NCBI GenBank assembly: GCA_020403245.1
Contig: JADBYA010000057.1
Location: forward strand, 1-64,000
Direction of reading: 5' to 3'
Length of the DNA: 64,000 bases
From: Flavobacterium sp.
GTDB taxonomy: Bacteria > Bacteroidota > Bacteroidia > Flavobacteriales > Flavobacteriaceae
Each line of letters starts with the position of its first letter. The stretch's first letter is position 1. Below the pieces are notes generated by a model that did no database searches, was not told the origin of the DNA, and saw only the letters and a list, made by a program, of their open reading frames with translations. This document shows, one piece after another, positions 17,120-26,095 of this stretch. The position numbers and the translations under genes are program-made.

Positions 17120-19960
17120 TTATGTGTAAGCTTCAATTGGAGCACAGCTGCAAACTAAATTTCTGTCGCCATAGGCCTCATCTGCCCGTCGAACAGTTGG
17201 CCAAAATTTATTATCCGCAACATAATCCAATGGGAATGCCGCTTGTTCACGAGTATAAGGATAAATCCAATTATCAGTGGTAACCATCATTAAAGTGTGA
17301 GGCGCATTTTTTAAAACATTGTTAGGGTTTTCAATGGTGGCAGTTTCTATTTCTTTTCTAATTGCGATCATTGCATCACAAAAACGATCTAATTCTTCCA
17401 GATTTTCACTTTCAGTTGGTTCAATCATTAATGTTCCAGCCACCGGGAATGAAACGGTTGGAGCATGAAACCCATAATCCATTAATCGTTTGGCGATATC
17501 GGTTACTTCAATACCTTTTTCTTTAAACGGACGACATTCCAAAATCATTTCGTGTGCCGCGCGACCCATCTCTCCAGAATATAAAGTATCGTAATGACCG
17601 TTTAATTTTTCCTTGATATAATTCGCATTTAAAATAGCATATTCAGTAGATTTTTTCAACCCTTCAGCACCAAGCATGCATATATAGCCATACGAAATTA
17701 AGCAAACCAAAGCGGAACCCCAAGGTGCTGCTGAAATTGCAGTAATAGCAGATGAGCCACCTGTTGGAATTACTGGATTTGTTGGCAAAAATGGAACCAA
17801 TTGTGGTGCCACGCAAATTGGGCCAACTCCCGGACCACCACCACCATGAGGAATAGCGAACGTTTTATGTAAATTTAAATGACAAACATCAGCGCCAATG
17901 GTTGCCGGATTTGTTAAACCCACTTGGGCATTCATATTGGCACCATCCATATACACTTGTCCGCCGTTATCGTGAATAATTTGAGTAATTTCTTTGATGG
18001 CACTTTCAAAAACGCCGTGGGTTGATGGATACGTAACCATCAGACATGATAAATTAGCGGAATGTAATATTGCTTTTTCTCGTAAATCATCAATGTCAAT
18101 ATTTCCGTTATCCAATGTTTTGGTAACTACAACGTGCATACCAGCCATGGCAGCCGAAGCGGGATTGGTACCGTGAGCAGAAGATGGAATTAAAGCAATG
18201 TTTCGGTGGTAATCGCCACGAGATTGATGATAGGCACGAATAACCATTAGTCCTGCATATTCGCCTTGTGCACCAGAATTTGGTTGTAAAGTGGTTCCGG
18301 CAAAGCCAGTAATTATATTTAATTGTTGCTCTAACTTAGTCAACATTTCTTGATAACCTTGCGCTTGGTCTAAAGGTGCAAACGGATGAATGTTGTTCCA
18401 CTGCGCCATGCTTAAAGGTAGCATTTCTGCAGCGGCATTTAATTTCATGGTACAAGAACCTAAGGAAATCATGGAATGATTTAAAGCCAAATCTTTGCGT
18501 TCTAACATTTTGATGTAACGCATCAATGCTGTTTCTGAATGGTACTTGTTAAAAACATCATGTTGTAAAAAGGTGGATGTTCTTTGCCCCACCCCAACCC
18601 TCACCAAAGGGGAGGGAGATGAAACAGGGGTAAATTGATTTCCTGAAACTTCAGCAAAAATCGAAGCTATTTTATTTACATCACTAATATTTGTTGTTTC
18701 GTTTAATGAAATGGAAACCGTATTTTCATCTATATAATAGAAATTAACTTCGTTTTGTTCGGCAATTGCTGCCACTTTTTTAGCATCTGCTTTAATAACT
18801 ATGGTATCAAAATAGGCAGTATTGGTTTGATAATAACCCAATTTCTCTAACAATTCTTCTAATGTTACTGCCATTGCGTGTACTTTATCGGCGATATATT
18901 GTAACCCTTTTGGTCCATGATAAACAGCATACATTCCTGCCATAACAGATAATAAAACCTGTGCAGTACAAATATTGGAGGTTGCCTTATCACGCTTGAT
19001 GTGTTGCTCACGAGTTTGTAACGCCATGCGAAGTGCACGATTTCCATTAGTATCTATCGTTACACCGATAATTCTTCCGGGCATCGAACGCTTGTATTCG
19101 TCTTTAGTAGCAAAATAGGCCGCGTGTGGACCACCATAACCTAATGGAATTCCGAAACGTTGTGTAGTTCCAAAAACGACGTCAGCACCCATTTCTCCTG
19201 GCGGGGTTAATTTTACTAAACTCAAAATATCAGCTCCAACGGCAACTTTTATTTCGTTAGTTTTCGCTTTGGCAATGAATTTAGCATAATCATGAACTTG
19301 TCCAAATTTCCCAGGATATTGAAGAATCGCGCCATAAAAATCATTAGAAAAATCGAATTCTTCATGATTACCTATCACTAATTCCACCCCAATTGGAGTA
19401 GAACGAGTTTGTAAAACCGACAATGTTTGTGGTAAAATCTCATCAGAAACAAAGAATTTACAAACATTATTTTTCTTTTGGTCACGGGTTCTGACATCAA
19501 ATAATAACGCCATAGCTTCTGCGGCAGCGGTACTTTCGTCAAGAAGAGAAGCGTTTGCAATCTCCATTCCAGAGAGTTCAATAACCATCGTTTGAAAATT
19601 CAAAATGGCTTCCAAACGACCTTGAGCAATTTCAGCTTGATAAGGTGTATAAGCGGTGTACCAACCCGGATTTTCGAATACATTTCTTTGAATAACAGCA
19701 GGAATTATGGCTTGGTTGTATCCCAATCCAATGTAAGATTGAAACATTCTATTTTTATCGCCTAACTTTTTTATGTGGTTTGCAAACTCATATTCGGTCA
19801 TGGCAGGTTCTAAATCCAAATCTGCTTTTAAGCGGATGTCACTTGGAATAGTTTCGAAAATAAGCTGCTCCATAGTTTCTGCACCAATAGTTTTCAACAT
19901 ATGTACTTGGTCGTTCTCACTTGGACCAATGTGGCGTAATGCAAATGCGTCTGTTCTCAT
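17120..19960 (-). CDS. gcvP: Glycine dehydrogenase (decarboxylating), P protein
   Basis: PLP enzyme of the glycine cleavage system: decarboxylates glycine and loads aminomethyl onto the lipoyl H protein. The 946 residues are the fused alpha-beta form, from ALRHIGPSE to the C-terminal SCAPIEAY. PLP Lys sits in HLNLHKTFAIPHGG, and the glycine-rich GGGGPG loop follows. Between the halves (about residues 447-461) is a short Pro/Ser/Val/Gly stretch absent from E. coli GcvP, encoded by a GC-rich palindromic repeat. The frame stays open through it. It is monocistronic. Confidence 0.96.
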   Translation of the reverse strand: MRTDAFALRHIGPSENDQVHMLKTIGAETMEQLIFETIPSDIRLKADLDLEPAMTEYEFANHIKKLGDKNRMFQSYIGLGYNQAIIPAVIQRNVFENPGWYTAYTPYQAEIAQGRLEAILNFQTMVIELSGMEIANASLLDESTAAAEAMALLFDVRTRDQKKNNVCKFFVSDEILPQTLSVLQTRSTPIGVELVIGNHEEFDFSNDFYGAILQYPGKFGQVHDYAKFIAKAKTNEIKVAVGADILSLVKLTPPGEMGADVVFGTTQRFGIPLGYGGPHAAYFATKDEYKRSMPGRIIGVTIDTNGNRALRMALQTREQHIKRDKATSNICTAQVLLSVMAGMYAVYHGPKGLQYIADKVHAMAVTLEELLEKLGYYQTNTAYFDTIVIKADAKKVAAIAEQNEVNFYYIDENTVSISLNETTNISDVNKIASIFAEVSGNQFTPVSSPSPLVRVGVGQRTSTFLQHDVFNKYHSETALMRYIKMLERKDLALNHSMISLGSCTMKLNAAAEMLPLSMAQWNNIHPFAPLDQAQGYQEMLTKLEQQLNIITGFAGTTLQPNSGAQGEYAGLMVIRAYHQSRGDYHRNIALIPSSAHGTNPASAAMAGMHVVVTKTLDNGNIDIDDLREKAILHSANLSCLMVTYPSTHGVFESAIKEITQIIHDNGGQVYMDGANMNAQVGLTNPATIGADVCHLNLHKTFAIPHGGGGPGVGPICVAPQLVPFLPTNPVIPTGGSSAITAISAAPWGSALVCLISYGYICMLGAEGLKKSTEYAILNANYIKEKLNGHYDTLYSGEMGRAAHEMILECRPFKEKGIEVTDIAKRLMDYGFHAPTVSFPVAGTLMIEPTESENLEELDRFCDAMIAIRKEIETATIENPNNVLKNAPHTLMMVTTDNWIYPYTREQAAFPLDYVADNKFWPTVRRADEAYGDRNLVCSCAPIEAYT
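18586..18620. repeat. GC-rich palindromic repeat inserted in frame within gcvP
   Basis: A C-rich block (CCCCACCCCAACCCTCACC) and the near-complement GGGGAGGG form a hairpin with a 3-nt loop and one mismatch. GC content stands far above the surrounding gene. It encodes PLVRVGVG in the linker between the two GcvP halves. Confidence 0.75.
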
Positions 19961-20136
19961 TAAATTGTATGTTCTAGAGTGTGTTTAGTTGTGCTTGCAC
20001 CAATGAAAATCGGTGTTGTTTTTAACGGTAACAAAAGTAAATATTAAACTCTTAATTTTTGGTAAAATAACTGTCAAATTTCGTGATTTTTTCAACTAAG
20101 AACGCTTCTTATTAACAGTTTGATTAGTTTTGTTGA

Positions 20137-20916
20137 ATGCAAATTTTAAAGCGACTTATCGACTTTTATATTCAATCCTCACTGCACGTTGGTTTGGCGG
20201 TAATGTCATTAGTTTATCTAACTACTTTTTCCAGAGGTATGACTAAACATATTGTGTATCCAAGTTGTGTTTTTTTTGGAACTGTATTGGGGTATAATTT
20301 TTTAAAATATTACAAAGTAATTACCATAAATAATTTTTTATCGAAGAAATATTATGACATTTTGGTTATCAATATATTGGCTTCAATGGGTTTTTTATAT
20401 TTTTTTTTATGTTTAAAACAAAGCATTCAATGGCATATTTTAATTTCGGGAATATTTGTTTTGGTTTATCCTTTTTTACGAAAATACGGCTGGATAAAAT
20501 TGTTTTTGGTGAGTTTTGTAGTAACCTATATTACCGTTTATATTCCTTATGAATTTGTTAAATGGTTGCCACTCGATTTTTATGTCAATTTATTGCAACG
20601 TTTTATAATTGTGACAAGTTTACTCATTCCATTTGAAATTATAGATAGTAAGACAGATGCAATAACCATGAATACTTTGCCACAATTATTTGGAATTAAT
20701 AAAACTAAAGTCTTTGGTATTTTATTAGTAATACCGTTTATAATTTTAGAATTTTTAAAACAAAAAGCCGATTATTGGGTAATTCCAATTGGAATTATAA
20801 TAATCTTGTTTATCAATTTTACCACTCTAGAAAGAAGTAAATACTATACCACTTTTTGGGTGGAAAGTGTGCCAATTTTATGGTTGAGTTTACTTTCATT
20901 TTCTTATAATATATAA
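20137..20916 (+). CDS. Multi-pass membrane protein, degenerate UbiA-like
   Basis: Function unknown. The 259 residues have about eight hydrophobic helices. The segment FEIIDSKTDAITMNTLPQLFG matches the second Asp-rich region of UbiA prenyltransferases in shape. The first NDxxDxxxD region is missing: GTVLGYNFLKYYKV stands in its place. An active prenyltransferase is therefore doubtful. It is divergent from gcvP and is followed directly by the operator repeats of the ATPase gene, without a terminator. A diverged homologue with another substrate is possible. Confidence 0.6.
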   Translation: MQILKRLIDFYIQSSLHVGLAVMSLVYLTTFSRGMTKHIVYPSCVFFGTVLGYNFLKYYKVITINNFLSKKYYDILVINILASMGFLYFFLCLKQSIQWHILISGIFVLVYPFLRKYGWIKLFLVSFVVTYITVYIPYEFVKWLPLDFYVNLLQRFIIVTSLLIPFEIIDSKTDAITMNTLPQLFGINKTKVFGILLVIPFIILEFLKQKADYWVIPIGIIIILFINFTTLERSKYYTTFWVESVPILWLSLLSFSYNI

Positions 20917-20918
20917 TT

Positions 20919-20993
20919 TTGGTGAATACGTTCACTAAAAAAATATAATATTGGTGAATATAATCACTAAAATATATATGTATTTGGTGAATA
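20919..20993. promoter_or_regulatory. Three operator-like repeats upstream of the DUF4143 ATPase
   Basis: TTGGTGAATA occurs at 20919, 20951 and 20984, spaced 32 and 33 bp. The first two are palindromic with TCACTAA downstream (20919-20938 and 20951-20970). The third overlaps the -33 box of the promoter. The arrangement suits a dimeric repressor and probable autoregulation. Confidence 0.75.
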
Positions 20994-21014
20994 GATAATA
21001 CTTTATTATCTTTG
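20983..21014 (+). promoter_or_regulatory. Promoter of the DUF4143 ATPase
   Basis: TTTG at 20983-20986 and TATCTTTG at 21007-21014 are 20 bases apart, a full consensus match. The -33 box is embedded in the third operator repeat. Confidence 0.85.
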
Positions 21015-21030
21015 TAAAAAAATTACAGCA

Positions 21031-22146
21031 ATGATAATTAGAGATTTAGCATCAAATTTAAAAGATAAATTATATAAAGGCAAAGTAATAGTGCTTATTG
21101 GTCCGCGACAAGTTGGAAAAACAACCTTGATAAATACTATTTTAAATAAAAGTGAGTATTTGTTTTTGGATGGAGATGATAATACTGTGGCTGAAACATT
21201 GTCGAACGCCAATACGGAAATATTGAAAAGTATCATTGGCAATTATAAATATGTTTTTATTGATGAAGTACAGCGCATTCCAAATATTGGTTTGAAGTTA
21301 AAAATCATGGTCGATCAAATCAAAGAAGTTCAAGTAATAGTTTCGGGTTCCTCGGCATTTGACATTAATAATGAAACTCAAGAACCATTAACAGGTAGAA
21401 AATTTGAATTTCAATTGTATCCAATTTCTTGGAATGAATTTGAGAAAAACGTTGGTTTCATGAAAGCGCAACAACAACTCGAATTGCGGTTGCTTTACGG
21501 CATGTATCCTGATGTGATTAACAATTTTGGGAACGAATATGAAATTCTTAAAAATCTAGTTTCTAGTTATTTGTATAAAGATATTTTGGCTTTAGCAGGA
21601 ATTAGAAAATCCAATGTTTTAGAAAAAATTCTTCAAGCGTTGGCACTACAAGTAGGAAGTGAAGTGAGTTACAACGAAATTGCGCAATTGGTTGGTGTTG
21701 ATAAAAATACAGTAAATAATTATATTGATTTGCTCGAAAAAAGTTTTGTGATTTTTAGATTAAATAGTTTTGCTAAAAACATCAGAAACGAAATAAAAGC
21801 CAACAAAAAAATATATTTTTATGACAATGGTGTTCGAAATATGGTAATTGGAAACTTCAATAATCTAGCACTTCGACAAGATAAAGGTGCTTTGTGGGAA
21901 AATTTTATGATTGCCGAAAGGATGAAACAATTATCCTATTCGCAAAGCAATGCCAAACCTTATTTTTGGAGAACCACAACCCAACAAGAAATGGATTACA
22001 TAGAAACCAATGCCGATGCTGTAAGTGCGTTTGAATTTAAATGGGCAAATTCTAAAAAAGTAAAATTGCCAAAATCTTTTCAAGATGCATATAATCCTAG
22101 TTTTTTGGTTTTGGACAAAGATAATTTTAGAGAGTTTTTGAAATAG
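21031..22146 (+). CDS. AAA ATPase with C-terminal DUF4143
   Basis: The 371 residues start with an AAA domain: Walker A GPRQVGKTTL (about 24-33), Walker B YVFIDEVQRI, and the sensor-like SGSSAFDI. A winged-helix segment follows (VSYNEIAQLVGVDKNTVNNYIDLLE, about 205-230). The DUF4143 domain has a C-terminal nuclease-like ExK pattern (VSAFEFKWANSKK). The family is widespread and its function is not settled. The TTGGTGAATA repeats overlapping its promoter suggest that it, or another factor, binds there. No toxin or other partner is adjacent. Confidence 0.88.
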   Translation: MIIRDLASNLKDKLYKGKVIVLIGPRQVGKTTLINTILNKSEYLFLDGDDNTVAETLSNANTEILKSIIGNYKYVFIDEVQRIPNIGLKLKIMVDQIKEVQVIVSGSSAFDINNETQEPLTGRKFEFQLYPISWNEFEKNVGFMKAQQQLELRLLYGMYPDVINNFGNEYEILKNLVSSYLYKDILALAGIRKSNVLEKILQALALQVGSEVSYNEIAQLVGVDKNTVNNYIDLLEKSFVIFRLNSFAKNIRNEIKANKKIYFYDNGVRNMVIGNFNNLALRQDKGALWENFMIAERMKQLSYSQSNAKPYFWRTTTQQEMDYIETNADAVSAFEFKWANSKKVKLPKSFQDAYNPSFLVLDKDNFREFLK

Positions 22147-22225
22147 TTTTTTAAATCATTGAGAAAATTAAGGTAAAACGCTAAATTTTTCTTAATTCCA
22201 TTAATGGATTGATTTTTTATTAATC

Positions 22226-24271
22226 TTACATCAAACCCGCTCTTTTCAACAACGCTTCCGCCTTTGGTTCTTGACCTCTAAACTTCTTATACAATTCCAT
22301 GGGCAATTCGGTGCCACCTTTTGAGAGGACGTTGTCTTTGAATTTTGTTGCTACTTCTTTATTGAAAATGCCACATTCTTGGAAGTAAGCAAATGCATCT
22401 GCATCCAAAACTTCAGCCCATTTATAACTGTAATATCCAGAAGAATAGCCACCAGCAAAAATATGTGAAAATGAAACGCTCATACAATTTTCAGCCACAT
22501 CGGGATACAAAGAAGTTCCTTCAAAAGCTGTTTTTTCGAATGCTTTTATGTTAGTAATTTCAGTTGGATTATTACTGTGAAAAGCCATATCGAGTAATCC
22601 AAAACTCAATTGTCTTAACGTTGCCATTCCTTCTTGAAAACTCCCACTTTCCTTTATTTTTTCTACATAGTCTTGTGGAATAATTTCCCCAGTTTCGTAA
22701 TGTTTGGCAAACAAAGCCAACGCCTCTGGCTCATAACACCAGTTTTCCATCACTTGACTGGGTAATTCCACAAAATCCCAATATACCGATGTTCCCGATA
22801 AACTTGGATAAGTAGTGTTAGCTAACATTCCATGTAGTGCATGTCCAAATTCGTGGAATAACGTCGTTACTTCATTAAAAGTTAGCAGCGAAGGTTTTGC
22901 TTCCGAATTATCGGAAGTGACTATGGGCGGAGTGAAATTACAAACGATAGAAACATGAGGTCGTTCATTTTTGGCGTCTTTTATATACTGCGATTTGAAA
23001 CTTGTCATCCAAGCACCATTTCGTTTGCCTTTTCTTGGGAAAAAATCGGCGTAGAATACGGCAACTAATTCACCAAATTCATCCATAACCTCATAAGTAG
23101 TTACATCTTCGTGGTATTTATCGATGTCGAAAACTTCGGTAAAAGTTAATCCGTATAATTTTCCAGCGATTGTAAATGCCCCATTTAGAATATTTTCCAA
23201 CTGAAAATATGGTTTTAATTTCTCGTCATCCAAATTGAATAATTTTTGTTTCAGTTTTTCAGAATAATAAGCGCTGTCCCATTTTTCTAATTTTTCAATT
23301 CCATCCAAGGATTTGGCAAAAGCAGTTAATTGAGCAAATTCTTTTTCGGCTGCAGGTTTTGCTTTGTTTAATAAATCACTCAAAAACGATTTTACTTTAT
23401 CGGGATTTTGAGCCATTCGTTCCTCTAAAACAAAGTGAGAATGGGTTTCATATCCTAATAAATTGGCGCGTTCAAAACGTAGTTTAGCAATCTTTAATGT
23501 AATTTCTTGATTGTCAAAATCGTTGTTTTGAAATGCTTTTTTCCCAGCTGCGATGACAATTTCTTTTCGCAATTCGCGATTTTCAGCGTAGGTAATAAAC
23601 GGCAAATAACTTGGTTGATCTAAGGTAAAAATCCAGCCATCAAGATTTTTAGATTTGGCTAACGATTTTGCGGCTTCAATTGTTCCTTCTGGCAAACCTT
23701 TTAAATCGTTTTCATTAGTAATATGAAGTTTATAATTGTTGGTTTCTGCCAAAACATTTTCGCTGAAAGTTAATTTTAGTTTAGCCAGTTCAGTATCGAT
23801 TTCGCGAAGTTTAGCTTTCTTTTCTTCCGATAATAAAGCACCGTTTCTAGAAAAACTTTTGAATTTTTTGTCTAGTAATGTCGCTTGTTCTGTGGTAAGA
23901 TTTAAAATATTTTTTTGCTCGTAAACCGATTTTATTCTTTTGAATAAGTCTTCATTCAAAGTGATATCATTACTGAATTCAGTCAATAATGGCGTTACTT
24001 CTTGAGCGATTTTTTGCATTTCGTCACACGTTTCAGCCGAATTCAAATTAAAGAAAATAGACGACAATCTGTCCAAAGCATCACCAGAAAAATCCAAAGC
24101 TTCGATAGTGTTTTCAAATGTTGGTGCCTCTGGATTATTGATTATGGTGTTTATTTCTGCTTTTGCATTAGCGATATTTTCGATAAAAGCGGGTTTATAA
24201 TCTTCTACTTTAATTTGGGAAAATGGCGCAGTGTTGTGTTTGGTTTGGAATGTTGACGTTACTATTTTCAT
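22226..24271 (-). CDS. M3 family oligopeptidase (oligopeptidase A / Dcp type)
   Basis: Cytosolic zinc endopeptidase or dipeptidyl carboxypeptidase that degrades short peptides. The ATG at 24271 (MKIVTSTF) gives 681 residues, usual for the family; the earlier ATG adds 12 unlikely residues. The zinc site HEFGHALHG with the downstream catalytic ELPSQVMENW is complete. SYSSGYYSYKWAEVLDAD is the usual substrate-closing region. PrlC and Dcp cannot be told apart by eye. It has no signal peptide. Confidence 0.9.
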   Translation of the reverse strand: MKIVTSTFQTKHNTAPFSQIKVEDYKPAFIENIANAKAEINTIINNPEAPTFENTIEALDFSGDALDRLSSIFFNLNSAETCDEMQKIAQEVTPLLTEFSNDITLNEDLFKRIKSVYEQKNILNLTTEQATLLDKKFKSFSRNGALLSEEKKAKLREIDTELAKLKLTFSENVLAETNNYKLHITNENDLKGLPEGTIEAAKSLAKSKNLDGWIFTLDQPSYLPFITYAENRELRKEIVIAAGKKAFQNNDFDNQEITLKIAKLRFERANLLGYETHSHFVLEERMAQNPDKVKSFLSDLLNKAKPAAEKEFAQLTAFAKSLDGIEKLEKWDSAYYSEKLKQKLFNLDDEKLKPYFQLENILNGAFTIAGKLYGLTFTEVFDIDKYHEDVTTYEVMDEFGELVAVFYADFFPRKGKRNGAWMTSFKSQYIKDAKNERPHVSIVCNFTPPIVTSDNSEAKPSLLTFNEVTTLFHEFGHALHGMLANTTYPSLSGTSVYWDFVELPSQVMENWCYEPEALALFAKHYETGEIIPQDYVEKIKESGSFQEGMATLRQLSFGLLDMAFHSNNPTEITNIKAFEKTAFEGTSLYPDVAENCMSVSFSHIFAGGYSSGYYSYKWAEVLDADAFAYFQECGIFNKEVATKFKDNVLSKGGTELPMELYKKFRGQEPKAEALLKRAGLM

Positions 24272-24279
24272 GATATTTG

Positions 24280-24366
24280 TTTCACAGAGTTTCACAGAGT
24301 TTTTCACAAAGTTTCACAGAGATTTCTTTGTGCATCTCTTTTTTGTCTTTGTGTATCTCTGTGTAA
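24280..24366. repeat. Inverted repeat with tandem TTTCACAGAG words, 3' of purE
   Basis: The left arm holds TTTCACAGAG at 24280, 24290 and 24312 plus a variant. The right arm (24327-24366) has the complementary words CTTTGTG, ATCTCTGTG. It lies between purE and the M3 peptidase gene. Confidence 0.65.
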
Positions 24367-24371
24367 TATTT

Positions 24372-24857
24372 TTATTTTTTTATTTCATCTGATGATTTAT
24401 TCACCGCCTCTTTCAAGGTTTCTTTATAAACCAGAATTTTATCGAGCACTAATTTATCATGACTTCCGATGATTTGAGCCGCCAGAATTCCAGCGTTTTT
24501 TGCTCCGTTTAATGCCACAGTAGCTACAGGTACGCCACCAGGCATTTGTAAAATCGACAAAACCGAGTCCCAACCATCGATAGAATTACTCGATTTTATA
24601 GGAACTCCAATGACTGGCAAAGGCGACATAGAAGCCACCATTCCAGGTAAATGTGCAGCGCCACCGGCACCGGCAATAATTACCGAAATACCACGGGTAT
24701 GTGCTTTTTTGCTGAACTCAAATAATTTTTCGGGTGTGCGGTGTGCTGAAACAATATCAACTTCAGTTTCAATGTCAAATCCTTTTAAGATGTCGATGGC
24801 TTCTTGCATTACAGGCAAATCTGAAATGCTTCCCATTATGATGGCTACTTTGCTCAT
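24372..24857 (-). CDS. purE: 5-(carboxyamino)imidazole ribonucleotide mutase
   Basis: Converts N5-CAIR to CAIR in purine synthesis, working with PurK. The 161 residues are a class I PurE. The nucleotide loop IIMGSISDLPVM is at 5-16, and SAHRTPEKLFEF carries the catalytic His. AGGAAHLPGMVAS and GVPIKSSNSIDGWDS complete the pattern. It lies 53 bp from purK on the same strand. Both of its flanks are occupied by different inverted repeats, which is unusual for a two-gene operon. Confidence 0.95.
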   Translation of the reverse strand: MSKVAIIMGSISDLPVMQEAIDILKGFDIETEVDIVSAHRTPEKLFEFSKKAHTRGISVIIAGAGGAAHLPGMVASMSPLPVIGVPIKSSNSIDGWDSVLSILQMPGGVPVATVALNGAKNAGILAAQIIGSHDKLVLDKILVYKETLKEAVNKSSDEIKK

Positions 24858-24873
24858 TTTTGATTTTTTTTGA

Positions 24874-24930
24874 ACACAGATTTCACAGATTAACGCAGAT
24901 TTAATTTGTGCTAATTTGTGGAATTTGTGT
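24874..24930. repeat. Inverted repeat with CACAGATT words between purK and purE
   Basis: The left arm (24874-24902) repeats CACAGATT-type words about every 9-10 bp. The right arm (24903-24930) repeats AATTTGTG. About three quarters of the arm positions pair. The right arm covers the last codons and stop of purK. Confidence 0.65.
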
Positions 24931-26086
24931 TTATTTTACTAATTACTTTAATTGAATTCTTAACTTCTTCCGCAATTCTTCTAGCTTCATTCATATCCTC
25001 ATTTACAATGGTTACATGTCCCATTTTTCGGAATGGTCTTGTTTCTCTTTTTCCATAAATGTGTGGTGTAACGCCATCTATTGCCATAATTTTCTCAATA
25101 TTTTCATAAACTACATTTCCCGAATATCCTTCTTCACCAACCAAATTTACCATAATTCCAGCAACTTTACTACCTGTATTTCCCAAAGGTAAATTTAAAA
25201 TGGCACGCAAATGATTTTCAAATTGCGAGGTGTAACTCGCTTCAATACTATAATGTCCTGAATTATGTGGTCTTGGTGCTACTTCGTTAACTAAAATTTC
25301 ATCGTTTTCTGTTTGGAACATTTCTACGGCAAGCAACCCAACATGATTATATGCTTCTGAAACTTGTAAGGCAACCGCTCTTGCTTTTTGAGCGACTTTT
25401 TCGTCAATTCGGGCTGGACAAATTACGTATTCCACCTGATTGGCTTCCGGATGAAATTCCATTTCCACCACAGGATAGGTTTTTACTTCACCAGAAACTG
25501 AACGTGCAACGATAACCGCCAATTCGTTTTTGAATGACACCATTACCTCAGCGATGCATTCTACATTCGGTAAATTTTCTAAATCGGTTGCAGTACGAAC
25601 AATTTTCACCCCATTTCCATCGTAGCCAAATTGTGCACATTTCCAAACAAACGGCATATTGACTCCGCTCGATGTGACAGACGATTTTAGATTTTCCAAA
25701 TCCTGAAATCTTTCAAATTTAGAAGTTGGGATATTATTTTGAACATAAAAATCCTTTTGAGTTCCTTTGTTTTGAATTAATCGTAAGGTTTTTGGTGATG
25801 GATAAACGGCTAGTCCTTCGGCTTCCAACTGAGCTAAAGCATCGAGATTTACATTTTCAATTTCGATGGTAAGCGCATCTACTTTTTTACCAAATTCATA
25901 AACGGTATCGTAATCCATTAAATTACCAATAAAAAATTCAGTGGCACCAAATCGTGAAGGTGCTTCAGCACTTGGATCAAGTATATAAGTTTGTATATCG
26001 AATTTTCGGGTTTCGGCTAACAGCATTTTACCCAATTGTCCGCCTCCTAGAATTCCTAGTTTAAAATCGGATGAGAAATAGTTCAT
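24911..26086 (-). CDS. purK: 5-(carboxyamino)imidazole ribonucleotide synthase
   Basis: ATP-grasp enzyme that carboxylates AIR to N5-CAIR. The 391 residues begin with ILGGGQLGKML (about 12-22). They continue with VWKCAQFGYDGNGV for ATP binding, and EMFQTENDEILVNEVAPRPHNSGH carries the metal ligands. All of these are typical. It is first in the purK-purE pair. The last six residues (INTNST...) derive from a repeat shared with the spacer, so the C-terminus is probably not functional sequence. The PIN toxin gene ends 9 bp upstream of its start. Confidence 0.95.
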   Translation of the reverse strand: MNYFSSDFKLGILGGGQLGKMLLAETRKFDIQTYILDPSAEAPSRFGATEFFIGNLMDYDTVYEFGKKVDALTIEIENVNLDALAQLEAEGLAVYPSPKTLRLIQNKGTQKDFYVQNNIPTSKFERFQDLENLKSSVTSSGVNMPFVWKCAQFGYDGNGVKIVRTATDLENLPNVECIAEVMVSFKNELAVIVARSVSGEVKTYPVVEMEFHPEANQVEYVICPARIDEKVAQKARAVALQVSEAYNHVGLLAVEMFQTENDEILVNEVAPRPHNSGHYSIEASYTSQFENHLRAILNLPLGNTGSKVAGIMVNLVGEEGYSGNVVYENIEKIMAIDGVTPHIYGKRETRPFRKMGHVTIVNEDMNEARRIAEEVKNSIKVISKINTNSTN

Positions 26087-26095
26087 CGGTTTATT

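Noticed and set aside
18586..18620. Frameshift or pseudogene in gcvP
   Set aside because: The element keeps the reading frame, and the catalytic half downstream is complete.
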